The translations under genes were made by a program, and so were the position numbers. This document shows positions 1 to 7,471 of a stretch of 19,612 nucleotides of DNA, piece by piece. Source of the stretch: an uncultured Myxococcales bacterium (GTDB lineage Bacteria; Myxococcota_A; UBA9042); NCBI GenBank assembly GCA_937915965.1, contig CALGHC010000196.1, forward strand, positions 1 through 19,612, written 5' to 3'. Positions within the stretch are counted from its first letter, which is position 1. The number at the start of each line of letters is the position of its first letter. Below the pieces are notes generated by a model. The model was not told the DNA's origin. It did not search any database and saw only the letters and a program-made list of their open reading frames with translations.

Positions 1-90
1 TCTGCGCTCTGGGGTGTCACGCCACTCGGCGTACCACCCACGCCGACGGGCCATCTGGTGCGCGTGCCCGCGATCGGTGTCGGAGCCTAG
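1..90 (+). CDS. possible 3' end of a plus-strand gene, cut by the window edge
   Basis: Frame 1 is open from the first base to a TAG at 88-90, giving 29 residues that end in HLVRVPAIGVGA. About 70% of third codon positions are G or C, which fits coding DNA here. The stop overlaps the stop of the convergent methyltransferase gene (87-89), a compact tail-to-tail arrangement. No family can be recognised from this fragment, and a chance open frame is possible at this GC content. Confidence 0.35.
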   Translation, partial: SALWGVTPLGVPPTPTGHLVRVPAIGVGA

Positions 91-1451
91 CAGGATTGGG
101 CGCGGCGATGAAGCAGGTGAACAACCATCTCGGCGTGTGGGCTGTGCGGAAAGGCGTCAATGAGACGTGCCGAGGCAACCAGGTAGCCCGCCGCAACCAG
201 GATCCCGAGATCTCGGCCGAGGGTGTCGAGCGCGCACGACGCGTAGATCACGTGATCTGGCCCGTGTGCTGCCGCAATCCGGCAAAGCGCCGCGTCGCCC
301 TGGCGCCCGGGGTCGAGCAGCCACAGTTCGTCAGCCAAAGGCCGTCGGGCCGCGCTGGCGGCCGCGTCCACGATCACCTCGACCTGGGTCGACCCGCGGG
401 CGGCGGCCTCGCTCAAGCTGCGCCGGCATCTCCGCGCTGCCGCCGGCTCCAGCTCGACGCACCGGAGCGTCTCGACGCGCCCGATCAGCAGGCTACCCAG
501 GTTCCCCGATCCTGCGTGGAATTCCTGACAGTGACGCAACTCTCCGCGCGACTCGGCGGCCTCGATGGCAGCGACGACGGCGGAGCGGATCGCGCGGTTG
601 CCAGCCTCGCTGGCCTGGCAGAAGCCTGCTGCGTCGACACGGATCGGGACCAGCCCTCGGGTCTCGGGTAGGATCACCTCACTTTGACCCCATGCTGCGC
701 GATGATGGCCAATCTGCAGGTCGAGGCCGACGACACCAAGCATGCCCGCCGCGTCTGCGTCGACGCTTGGGGGCGGGCGTCTCGCAGGGCGGGCAAACAC
801 CGCGACCACGATTCCTTCGAGACCTTCGACGGCGTGGATCGCGGCCCGGCTGACGTGACCATCGAGCCAGGCGCGCAGCCGCGGCAGCAGCTGCGACAGG
901 CCGGGTGTCATGACTGGGCAGCGGCTCAGCGCAACGAGCGTGTCGCTGCCTCGCGCCTTCAGGCCGACCTCGAGACGGCCCTGCGCGCCGATGTCGGCGT
1001 GAAAGCGAACCCTTCGGCGCCAACCAAAGCCGGGAACCGTCCAGGCGGCTCCTGGCTGGGCGCCAAAACGTCCAAGTGCGCGCTCACCAAGCAGCTGTTT
1101 CTGGCGCCGCTGCTCCTCCAGGTCGACGCGCTGCCAGCGGCAGCCGCCACAGCGGTCGGCGACGGCGCAGATCGGTTCGACCCGCCACGACGAGGCTTCA
1201 AGGACCGCGAGAGTCTCTCCCCGTCGCACGCCGCCGCGACGGCCGGTGGGATGCACCGACAATCGGTCGCCCGGGACGCCGTCGTTGACCAGGATCGACG
1301 CGCCATCCTCGGTGCGGCCGATCGCATCGCCAAGGCCGCCAAGGGCGACTATCACGGCGTCCTCGGCGGCCGCCGGCTTGGCGTCGACCACGGCCCGCTC
1401 TCCCTGCTGGGCGCTCCGTCGGGTCCGCGGCCTGACCATTTGTTTGCGCAC
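87..1451 (-). CDS. TrmA/RlmD-family class I SAM-dependent RNA (uracil-5-)methyltransferase, divergent
   Basis: Likely transfers a methyl group from SAM to C5 of a uridine in rRNA or tRNA, in the cytoplasm. Numbering from the chosen start: an N-terminal TRAM-like beta domain (about 30-90); four cysteines C95, C101, C104 (CAVADRCGGC) and C178, matching the 4Fe-4S ligands of RlmD-type enzymes; a SAM-binding loop (FHAGSGNLGSLL); DPGRQG in place of the usual DPPRxG; the catalytic-cysteine loop YASCALDTLGRDL (C406); and HSPHAEMVVHL carrying the general-base glutamate (E441). The start is a GTG at 1449-1451 with AAGGAG at 1459-1464, 7 nt upstream. A longer frame reaching 1529 would overlap the divergent gene and has no such site. 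Length is 454 aa, normal for the family. The family is clear, but the target base cannot be read from the sequence. The DPPR and F-Q-x-N motifs are altered, so this is a divergent branch. Confidence 0.88.
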   Translation of the reverse strand: MRKQMVRPRTRRSAQQGERAVVDAKPAAAEDAVIVALGGLGDAIGRTEDGASILVNDGVPGDRLSVHPTGRRGGVRRGETLAVLEASSWRVEPICAVADRCGGCRWQRVDLEEQRRQKQLLGERALGRFGAQPGAAWTVPGFGWRRRVRFHADIGAQGRLEVGLKARGSDTLVALSRCPVMTPGLSQLLPRLRAWLDGHVSRAAIHAVEGLEGIVVAVFARPARRPPPSVDADAAGMLGVVGLDLQIGHHRAAWGQSEVILPETRGLVPIRVDAAGFCQASEAGNRAIRSAVVAAIEAAESRGELRHCQEFHAGSGNLGSLLIGRVETLRCVELEPAAARRCRRSLSEAAARGSTQVEVIVDAAASAARRPLADELWLLDPGRQGDAALCRIAAAHGPDHVIYASCALDTLGRDLGILVAAGYLVASARLIDAFPHSPHAEMVVHLLHRRAQSC

Positions 1452-1521
1452 TTGACGACTCCTTCGGCGGGTCACTAGCCTGCGCGCCGTTCGGTGCGAC
1501 CGTGCCGAAAGAGGAGTCCCT
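1452..1521. promoter_or_regulatory. divergent promoter region between the RNA methyltransferase and lipoprotein genes
   Basis: Only 70 bp separate the two start codons. On the plus strand there is TTGACG (1452-1457), an 18-bp spacer and TAGCCT (1476-1481), a modest sigma-70-type match for the lipoprotein gene. On the minus strand TAGTGA (1472-1477) could be an overlapping -10 for the methyltransferase, but no good -35 is seen. Both genes have strong Shine-Dalgarno sites: AGAGGAG at 1510-1516 and AAGGAG at 1459-1464. Confidence 0.4.
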
Positions 1522-2760
1522 ATGTCCACCCCCCAGCGCGACGCACCGACACAACCCGCTCCGGCACAGTCCCCAGCGCCGTCGCCCGTGGCTTCTGCGC
1601 CGTCGGCAGCGCTGCCCCTGGCGGAGCCCCAACGCCGGCAGCAGACGACGCGCTTCCCCGCTCTGGGTGGCCTGACAGGGGCGATTTTCGTCCTCGGGAT
1701 CGTGGTCGTTCTCGCTGGTTGCTCATCTCCCCGCGGAGCGGGCGGCGGCGGCGGCAGCTCGGTGATCGCGTGCGATGCCCAGAGTCCATGCCCGAGCGGC
1801 TACGTCTGCGTCGGGGCCGTCTGCCAATGGGATGGCGACGTCACCAGCAACCAGGATTCCGTCGCTGGCGCCGACAGTGGCGTCGTGGACGGCGGTGCGG
1901 TTGACACCGGTGTTGCCGACGCTGGGCCCGCCGATGCCGGTGTCCTCGATGGCGGTCCGCCCGACACCGGCGTCGTCGATTCGGGACCACTTGACGGCGG
2001 TACAACCGACACTGGGATCTCTGACACGGGAGCCTTCGACAGCGGTCCGCCCGACGCCGGCGGTTCAACGGTGACGATACAGAGCATTCAAAGCGGCAAC
2101 GACAGCTTGCAGTGCGCCAGCCCGAACGGAGAGAAGCTGACGTTCGAGGCTGTTCAGCTACAGGATGCAGTTGTCACCGCCGATGTCGGGCCGCTGAGCA
2201 AGACCGTCGAGGCCTTCTATGTGCGGCCGCTGGCCGATCCGCCGTTCAATGGCCAGTACGGCGGTCTGAAGATTGTCCGTTTCGGCGGCGGCAAGCCGAT
2301 CGCGGTGGGCGACATCGTCCGGTTGACCGGTGACGTGGTCGAGTACTACTGCGAGACCGAGCTGAAGGTTGAGGACGCCGAGGTCACGATCCTGGGAAGC
2401 GCTGCGCAGCCAGGCCCCATCGACGTGACGGTCTCGCAGATCGCCTTCGATTCGCCCGGCGGCGAGCCCTGGGAGGGCGTCCTGGTCCGCCTGCAGAATG
2501 TCGTCGTGGCGGTGGCAAACGAGCTGGGCACGGATGGCAAGACCCACGGCCAGTTCAGCGTAAGCGCGCAGGGCGGCACCGATCGGGTCGTGGTCGGTGG
2601 AACCTCGGAGACGACCTTCACGAAACAGGATCCCGACAGTGGCGACCTGATCACCACGATGGTCAAGGGCCAGATCTTCTCGACGCTGATTGGCCACCTG
2701 AGCTACTCGTTTGGTCAATACGTCCTGCGTCCGCGCGCTGACACGGATCTGCAACCGTGA
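1522..2760 (+). CDS. lipoprotein with xxDxG pentad-repeat linker and C-terminal OB-fold-like domain
   Basis: A 412-aa predicted outer-envelope lipoprotein of unknown function. There is an unusually long Pro/Ala/Gln-rich N-region (1-47), a hydrophobic segment (about 50-64) and a canonical lipobox LAGC with the lipidated Cys at 67. A small four-cysteine motif follows (C84, C90, C96, C101; C-x5-C-x5-C-x4-C), typical of myxobacterial-type secreted proteins. Residues 116-180 are thirteen uninterrupted xxDxG pentads. The last 230 residues are beta-rich with segments such as GDIVRLTGDVVEYY and DAEVTILG, which resemble the OB-fold (YhcR/DUF5689-like) domain attached to some extracellular nucleases. 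No nuclease catalytic domain is present. The start is fixed by AGAGGAG at 1510-1516; no usable later start lies before the hydrophobic core. The stop codon overlaps the start of the next gene, so the two are probably co-expressed. Confidence 0.85.
   Translation: MSTPQRDAPTQPAPAQSPAPSPVASAPSAALPLAEPQRRQQTTRFPALGGLTGAIFVLGIVVVLAGCSSPRGAGGGGGSSVIACDAQSPCPSGYVCVGAVCQWDGDVTSNQDSVAGADSGVVDGGAVDTGVADAGPADAGVLDGGPPDTGVVDSGPLDGGTTDTGISDTGAFDSGPPDAGGSTVTIQSIQSGNDSLQCASPNGEKLTFEAVQLQDAVVTADVGPLSKTVEAFYVRPLADPPFNGQYGGLKIVRFGGGKPIAVGDIVRLTGDVVEYYCETELKVEDAEVTILGSAAQPGPIDVTVSQIAFDSPGGEPWEGVLVRLQNVVVAVANELGTDGKTHGQFSVSAQGGTDRVVVGGTSETTFTKQDPDSGDLITTMVKGQIFSTLIGHLSYSFGQYVLRPRADTDLQP
1867..2061 (+). repeat. 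15-bp coding repeat, 13 copies, encoding xxDxG pentads
   Basis: Each 15-bp unit encodes two variable residues, Asp, a small residue (Ser, Gly, Thr or Ala) and Gly, for example VVDGG, AVDTG, VADAG, PADAG. All 13 consecutive units keep the Asp and the final Gly. The codons differ among copies, so the pattern looks held by selection on the protein rather than by recent slippage alone. It probably forms an extended acidic spacer between the lipid anchor and the folded domain. Confidence 0.9.
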
Positions 2761-4160
2761 CCGCCCGCCGCAACACCAGCGGCAGCGAGCTGCGCGACGT
2801 GCGCCTGAACTGGCCGGGTCGGAAGGCCCTGGCGCCGCTGGCGCCTGCGACCCGTGGCGCGGGGCCGGCCTGCACCCCATTGATGACTTTGCCGGCTGAC
2901 ACGGCCCGTCCGACCACGGCGCGGCTGCTTTGTGCCGACGCGGCAACCGGCCTCGACCACCTTCTCGCCACGGCAGGGCCGGGAAGCGTCGACCTCGTCT
3001 TTATCGACCCGCCCTTTGGCAGCGAGGCCAACTACGCCCGGCGGCGCTCCATCGCTTCGGCCGGCGGTCGCCTGGACTTCGAGCTGCCAGCCTACAACGA
3101 CGTCGATGGTGGCGACCTCGCTGGTTACCTGGAGCTTCTGCTTCCCGTCTTGCAGCGTTGCCACGCGCTCCTCTCGGAGCGCGGCTCGCTCTATCTGCAT
3201 CTGGACTGGCGACGCGGGCCGTATGCGCGCGTGCTCCTCGACGAGATCTTCGGCGCCGACGCCCTGGTCAACGAGATCATCTGGGCCTACGGGCTTGGCG
3301 GCTCGACGCGCCGGCGGCTGCAGCGCAAACACGATCTGATCTACTTCTACGCCCGGGATCCCGCCCGACACTATTTCGATGCGCCCCATGAGGCCGCGAC
3401 GTCATCGATGCTCGCTGGTCGCCCCAAGATCGCGACGGATACCTGGGAGACGGACACGACCGACGACGACGCCACGTTGCTGCGCGATTGGCCCGATGAG
3501 CTGGTCCGCAAGACGCTGTCGAACCGAGACCCGGAGCGCACTGGCTACCCGACCCAAAAGCCGCTCGCCCTGCTCACTCGCATCGTGCGCGCCTCGCTTC
3601 CAGCTGGTGGGTTGGCTCTCGATCCGATGGCAGGGTCCGGCACTCTCGCGGTCGCCGTCGCGGCGTTGGGAGGTGATTCTGTGTCGGTCGACCGCTCCGC
3701 TGTCGCCCTGGCCGTGGCCCGATCCCGGCTGTCCGCCGCCGGAGCCGACGTGCACCTCGACGCGATCGGCGACTCGGAAGCTCCGTGGCGACTCTGGCCC
3801 GGGGCGGCCCCCTGCACGTGGCTGGTCGGGTCGGATGGCCGGTGCTCCGCCCACCTCGCGTCACTGCGCCTCCCGTGGGAAGACACTTCGGTACGGGCCA
3901 CTGCGGAGGTGCGCAGCCGCCTTTGTGCCCTTGCTGACGTCGATGGCGCCGAGCTGCTCGATGCTTGGGGCATCGCCACCGCCGACTTCGGCGGGCGTGT
4001 CACCAGCGTCGCCTCTTGGGATGGTGCCGCCGCGCGTGACCGAGGGCCGGTTCCGCGGCGATTGGGCGTGCCGGCCGGCGGGCCCGATCCCAACAGCATG
4101 GTCTGGTGGGCTTGCGACGTCCTCGGCCGCCTGTGGCGCTCGCCGCTGCGACGGGGCTGA
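2757..4160 (+). CDS. orphan beta-class site-specific DNA methyltransferase (N6-adenine/N4-cytosine type)
   Basis: Methylates adenine N6 or cytosine N4 in a DNA recognition sequence. The motif order is that of the beta class (N6_N4_Mtase family): catalytic DPPFGS (84-89) first, then a hydrophobic strand (HDLIYFYAR, 192-200), then motif X (TGYPTQKPL, 262-270), and finally the SAM-binding DPMAGSGT (289-296). Residues about 340-467 form an extra C-terminal domain ending in WWACDVLGRLWRS. It loosely recalls the C-terminal extension with a D-[IV]-[FL]-G motif seen in some such enzymes (a weak call from memory). The GTG start at 2757 overlaps the lipoprotein stop (GTGA), implying translational coupling. 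An ATG at 2883 is an alternative with no clear ribosome site. No restriction endonuclease, specificity subunit or helicase lies beside it in this window, so it appears to be an orphan methylase. The specificity cannot be predicted. Confidence 0.88.
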   Translation: MTARRNTSGSELRDVRLNWPGRKALAPLAPATRGAGPACTPLMTLPADTARPTTARLLCADAATGLDHLLATAGPGSVDLVFIDPPFGSEANYARRRSIASAGGRLDFELPAYNDVDGGDLAGYLELLLPVLQRCHALLSERGSLYLHLDWRRGPYARVLLDEIFGADALVNEIIWAYGLGGSTRRRLQRKHDLIYFYARDPARHYFDAPHEAATSSMLAGRPKIATDTWETDTTDDDATLLRDWPDELVRKTLSNRDPERTGYPTQKPLALLTRIVRASLPAGGLALDPMAGSGTLAVAVAALGGDSVSVDRSAVALAVARSRLSAAGADVHLDAIGDSEAPWRLWPGAAPCTWLVGSDGRCSAHLASLRLPWEDTSVRATAEVRSRLCALADVDGAELLDAWGIATADFGGRVTSVASWDGAAARDRGPVPRRLGVPAGGPDPNSMVWWACDVLGRLWRSPLRRG

Positions 4161-4172
4161 GGCGCGCGGCGT

Positions 4173-4192
4173 GCGGACTAGGACGCGTCCGC
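4173..4192. terminator. hairpin across the convergent stop codons, possible bidirectional terminator
   Basis: GCGGAC (4173-4178) and GTCCGC (4187-4192) form a 6-bp stem with an 8-nt loop. It sits between the ends of the convergent DNA methyltransferase and M23 peptidase genes, which are 17 bp apart. An internal 10-bp palindrome, GGACGCGTCC, lies at 4181-4190. There is no T-tract, so it is only a weak candidate for intrinsic termination. Confidence 0.3.
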
Positions 4193-5623
4193 GTTCGTCT
4201 TGCTTGAATCCAGCGCTTCGAGGAGCCTGAGCACGTCCTCGGCCTGCTGTTCGAAAGCCTTCCGATCGCGCGGCGCGACGGGCGTGCCCTCAAGCGCGAC
4301 CACCTCGAGCGGGTCGATGTGGCGTCCCGCCTTCTTGACCGCCAAATGGAGATGCGGACCCGTTGAGCGACCGGTCGAGCCGACGAAGCCGACGACCTGT
4401 CCCTTGGTGACTCGCGATCCAGGCTTGAGGCCGCGCGCGAACCGCGACAGATGCAGATACTCCGAACGGTAGTTTCGGCCGTGCTGGACGCGCACGACCT
4501 TGCCGGCAACCGGGCCACGGCCACGGGTCAGGACGCGCCCGTCCGCGATCGCCAGCACCGGAGTGCCCGTGGGCGCGGCGTAGTCCACACCCAGGTGGGG
4601 CATGAGCTTGTGCAGCACCGGATGCATTCGCGCCAAGCTGAACGGCGAACTCATATGGCCGTCGCGCACCGGCCTACGCAGGAACATGGGCTCGATGGAG
4701 CGGCCCGCCGGGTCGAACCAGCCGACGCTGTTCCCCTCGTGAGCGAACCGCAGGGCGGTGAAACTGTCGATCGCACCCTTCCAGGCGACCGCAAGCACGG
4801 TCTCGTAGCGCACATGCTCCTCGCCGGCGACCAGCTCGTCGTAGACGACGCGCAGCTCGTCGCCCGGTCGCAGATCGCGCGAGAGGTCGAGGCGCCCTTC
4901 CAACACCGGCGCGATGAGATGGGCGAGACCGGCACCGTGGCCACAGCGAGTCAGTGAGGCCGTCAATGAGCCCGAGATGCCGCATCTCAGCGCCTGACGG
5001 CTCAGGGATCCGGGCAGACCGCCCTCTCTGGCGTCGAATGACAGCTCGCCGTCGTGGCCCTTTCGGGTCAAAGTCACGCCCTCGCCACTCCGACCTGGCG
5101 CGACCACCAACTGCATCAACGCGTGCGGGTCCATCGGCGATGCGCTCTCGAATTGCGCCCACAGCCGCTCGCCCGCGCGCAGCAGGCGCGGGTTGCGCAC
5201 GGAACGATACGCAGTGACCACCTCGCGGGCAGCCTCCCCGTAGATGAAGAGGCGCCCGAGCGCGACCTCAAGCGATTCGCCGCTGCCGATCACCGTCGAC
5301 CGCGACACGGGTACCGGCACCGGGCGCGCAGGTTCTTCGTTGACCTCGGCCGCGCTCACCTGGGCGGCGACCGTTTTCGGTGCCGGTGCGGCGGCGGCGA
5401 CAGCTGACCGAGCCTGCCGTTCGACCGCGTAGTGCTCGGCCTCGACCGCCTGGTCTTGCATCGCCTGCAGTCGCTCGATCTGACCCAGGGGCTGCGGCTC
5501 GGGGTCGGCGGACAGGAACCACCACCAGTTGGCCGCCACCACCACCAACACCACGAGCGTCGCGCCAAGCGACGGGATAGCCCGGCTTCGACGCTGGCCT
5601 GCGATGGCGGTGCGCTGTCTCAC
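4178..5623 (-). CDS. membrane-anchored M23 family metallopeptidase (MepM-like murein DD-endopeptidase)
   Basis: Probably a periplasmic zinc enzyme that cuts peptide cross-links in peptidoglycan to allow wall growth. A short basic cytoplasmic N-terminus precedes a transmembrane segment (about 19-37). Next come a helical, Ala-rich linker with coiled-coil character (about 45-95), a LysM/OapA-like region (about 108-158) and a beta domain (about 225-315). The LytM/M23 catalytic domain spans about 325-442. Its zinc and catalytic residues are visible as H343-x3-D347 (HLGVD), H391 (YLHLS) and H424-x-H426 (GPHLHLAVK), so it should be active. The start is a GTG at 5621-5623 with AGGAG at 5634-5638. Length of 481 aa fits MepM-type proteins. 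It converges on the DNA methyltransferase and diverges from cysS. Confidence 0.92.
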   Translation of the reverse strand: MRQRTAIAGQRRSRAIPSLGATLVVLVVVAANWWWFLSADPEPQPLGQIERLQAMQDQAVEAEHYAVERQARSAVAAAAPAPKTVAAQVSAAEVNEEPARPVPVPVSRSTVIGSGESLEVALGRLFIYGEAAREVVTAYRSVRNPRLLRAGERLWAQFESASPMDPHALMQLVVAPGRSGEGVTLTRKGHDGELSFDAREGGLPGSLSRQALRCGISGSLTASLTRCGHGAGLAHLIAPVLEGRLDLSRDLRPGDELRVVYDELVAGEEHVRYETVLAVAWKGAIDSFTALRFAHEGNSVGWFDPAGRSIEPMFLRRPVRDGHMSSPFSLARMHPVLHKLMPHLGVDYAAPTGTPVLAIADGRVLTRGRGPVAGKVVRVQHGRNYRSEYLHLSRFARGLKPGSRVTKGQVVGFVGSTGRSTGPHLHLAVKKAGRHIDPLEVVALEGTPVAPRDRKAFEQQAEDVLRLLEALDSSKTNADAS

Positions 5624-5689
5624 GAAGCAGAAACTCCTGGTGAAATCCGATGGCCCGGCGGGGTGCGCGACGGCATTTCGGACGAAGCG

Positions 5690-5719
5690 GTCTTACTAGC
5701 CGGCGCCCTCCCATGTCAA
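5690..5719 (-). promoter_or_regulatory. putative promoter of the M23 peptidase gene
   Basis: Read on the minus strand, a perfect TTGACA lies at 5714-5719. Downstream, TAGTAAGAC offers -10 choices TAGTAA (15-bp spacer) or TAAGAC (18-bp spacer, 5690-5695). The leader to the GTG would be about 60 nt. The -35 is strong and the -10 is only fair. Confidence 0.45.
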
Positions 5720-5752
5720 TGGTGGGCTTCGCTTGCGCCCGCCTTGGCCGGT

Positions 5753-5799
5753 CCTGTCCGCCCCTGTCCGCCCCTGTCCGCCCCTGTCCGCCCCTGTCC
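5753..5799. repeat. 10-bp tandem repeat (CCTGTCCGCC), 4 full copies plus a partial
   Basis: Four exact copies of CCTGTCCGCC occupy 5753-5792, followed by CCTGTCC at 5793-5799. The array is non-coding and lies between the divergent M23 and cysS promoters, about 50 bp upstream of the cysS -35. A perfect period of 10 bp is close to one helical turn. Confidence 0.95.
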
Positions 5800-5849
5800 A
5801 CGCCATCGGGCCCACTACCGCGCTGGCCAACGTTCAGCCGCGCGCGCGC

Positions 5850-5878
5850 TTGCCTGGACTCCACTGAGCCCCTACAAT
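5850..5878 (+). promoter_or_regulatory. sigma-70-type promoter of cysS
   Basis: TTGCCT (5850-5855), a 17-bp spacer and TACAAT (5873-5878). Transcription would start near 5885, giving a leader of about 50 nt before the GTG at 5935. No T-box or other leader element is apparent in that short leader. Confidence 0.65.
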
Positions 5879-5934
5879 CCGGCGCCCTTCGGCACTGTCC
5901 AGGGGCAGGGCGCCGCATAACAGGGGAATTCCAA

Positions 5935-7443
5935 GTGACCTTCAGGCTCTACAACACCCTGACCCGGCGCAAAGAGGCGTTCGAACCCCGAGAGCCCGGC
6001 AAGGTCGGCATGTACGTCTGCGGCGTGACCGTCTACGACTACTGCCACGTCGGTCACGCGCGCTGCTACATCGCCTTCGATGTCATGCAGCGCGTGATCC
6101 GCAAGCTCGGCTACGACCTTACGTATGTCCGGAACTTTACGGACGTGGACGACAAGATCATCAAGCGCGCCAACGAGCGCGGTGTCGCCGTCAACGAATT
6201 GACCGACCGGTACATCGCCGCTTTCCATGAGGACCTCGACCGACTCGATTGCCAGCGCCCCGACAAAGAGCCGCGGGTCACCGGTCATATCGAAGAGATC
6301 GTCGCCCTGGTCGAGCAGATTCTGGCGCGGGGCCACGCCTACGTCGTCGACAGCGAGTTCGGCGGCCAGGACGTCTTCTTCTCCATCGACAGTTTTCCCG
6401 GCTACGGCAAGTTGTCCGGACGGCGGGTCGAGGACAACCAAGCGTTCGCCTCCGACCGCGTCAGCGACGATCCGCGCAAGCAACACCCGGCCGACTTTGC
6501 GCTGTGGAAGGCCGCCAAACCCGATGAGCCCTCGTGGGACTCGCCGTGGGGTGTCGGCCGACCTGGGTGGCACATCGAGTGCTCTGCGATGTCGATGCAC
6601 CAGCTCGGCACGACCTTTGACATCCACGGCGGCGGCGCTGATCTGGTCTTTCCACACCACGAGAACGAGATCGCACAGTCCGAAGCCGCGACCCACTCGC
6701 CTTTCTGTCGCTACTGGTTGCACAACGGCTTCGTCACGATCGACTCGGAGAAGATGGCCAAGTCGTTGGGCAACTTCTTCACGATTCGCGATGTGCTCGC
6801 TACGTACCATCCCCAGGCGCTGCGCTACTTCCTGCTGACGACACACTACCAGCACGGCATCAACTTCTCCGACAAGGCGCTGGAGGAATCGACACGGCGC
6901 GTGCTGTCCGTCTACGAGAAGCTCGCTGCCGCCGACGAGGTCCTCGGCCGCCGCGCCGCGGTGGCGACTGGGGCAGAACCCGAGGTGGTGACCACTGCGC
7001 GTGCCCAGATTCTTGAGGCACTCGCCGATGATTTCCACACGCCACGTGCGTTGGCCGCGCTAAGCGAGCCGATCCGCGCCTTGTCGGTGGCGTTGCACAA
7101 GCCCAAGGTGGCCGCAAACCTGGCCATCGTGCGGTCGGTGCGGGCGCTCTTCGTCGAGGTCGGCGAGTTACTCGGCGTGTTCCAGCACCGGCCAGTCGAT
7201 ATCGCCGACGCGATCCTCGACGGGATTCGCTTGCGTCTCTTCCCGGTTGGCAGTGAACGACTCGCCGAGATCGAGACGATGGTTGAAGAGCGAGTCGCCG
7301 CACGCAGCGCTCGTGACTGGGCCAAGGCCGACGAGCTACGTGGACGCCTCGCTGCTTGTGGCGTCGAGATCCGCGACGGCGCCGACGGAACTACCTGGCG
7401 CCCACTGGTTGGCGAGGTCGACGGCGCCATCGAGGGCAGCTGA
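5935..7443 (+). CDS. cysS: cysteinyl-tRNA synthetase
   Basis: Cytoplasmic class I aminoacyl-tRNA synthetase that charges tRNA-Cys with cysteine using ATP. The HIGH-type motif is HVGHAR (38-43) and the KMSKS motif is KMAKS (273-277). The catalytic zinc site that selects cysteine is complete: C29 (MYVCG), C216 (HIECS), H241 and E245 (PHHENE). The C-terminal half has the helical anticodon-binding region. The start chosen is the GTG at 5935, with AGGGG at 5922-5926, giving VTFRLYNT, the usual start of the family. At 502 aa it is slightly longer than the E. coli enzyme. The small membrane protein gene begins 57 bp downstream. Confidence 0.97.
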   Translation: MTFRLYNTLTRRKEAFEPREPGKVGMYVCGVTVYDYCHVGHARCYIAFDVMQRVIRKLGYDLTYVRNFTDVDDKIIKRANERGVAVNELTDRYIAAFHEDLDRLDCQRPDKEPRVTGHIEEIVALVEQILARGHAYVVDSEFGGQDVFFSIDSFPGYGKLSGRRVEDNQAFASDRVSDDPRKQHPADFALWKAAKPDEPSWDSPWGVGRPGWHIECSAMSMHQLGTTFDIHGGGADLVFPHHENEIAQSEAATHSPFCRYWLHNGFVTIDSEKMAKSLGNFFTIRDVLATYHPQALRYFLLTTHYQHGINFSDKALEESTRRVLSVYEKLAAADEVLGRRAAVATGAEPEVVTTARAQILEALADDFHTPRALAALSEPIRALSVALHKPKVAANLAIVRSVRALFVEVGELLGVFQHRPVDIADAILDGIRLRLFPVGSERLAEIETMVEERVAARSARDWAKADELRGRLAACGVEIRDGADGTTWRPLVGEVDGAIEGS

Positions 7444-7471
7444 CGAGGCGCTGAGAACGCTTGAACGCGCG

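Larger units (their letters stand above)
5624..5934. other. 311-bp intergenic region between the M23 peptidase and cysS
   Basis: No convincing gene lies here. A frame in phase with cysS stays open back to 5650, but its translation is Arg/Pro-rich and has no ribosome site, so it is treated as chance. The region holds a promoter for the M23 gene on the minus strand, a five-unit 10-bp tandem repeat (5753-5799), and a good sigma-70-type promoter for cysS (5850-5878). Confidence 0.6.

Noticed and set aside
1452..1529. A longer methyltransferase starting at 1529
   Set aside because: It would overlap the divergent lipoprotein start and has no ribosome site, while the GTG at 1451 has AAGGAG at ideal spacing.
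2757..4160. A complete restriction-modification system
   Set aside because: Neighbouring genes are a lipoprotein and a peptidoglycan peptidase; no endonuclease, specificity or helicase gene is in the window.
5753..5799. CRISPR array or origin iterons at the 10-bp repeat
   Set aside because: The units are contiguous with no spacers, too short for CRISPR, and there is no replication gene or AT-rich unwinding region nearby.
5650..5934. An in-frame N-terminal extension of cysS
   Set aside because: The extra residues are low-complexity and cross the tandem repeat and the cysS promoter. The GTG at 5935 has a ribosome site and gives the standard family N-terminus.
5872..7038. A 388-codon open frame on the minus strand opposite cysS
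   Set aside because: It lies almost wholly within cysS, which has complete synthetase motifs. The antisense frame is open because of GC-rich third positions.
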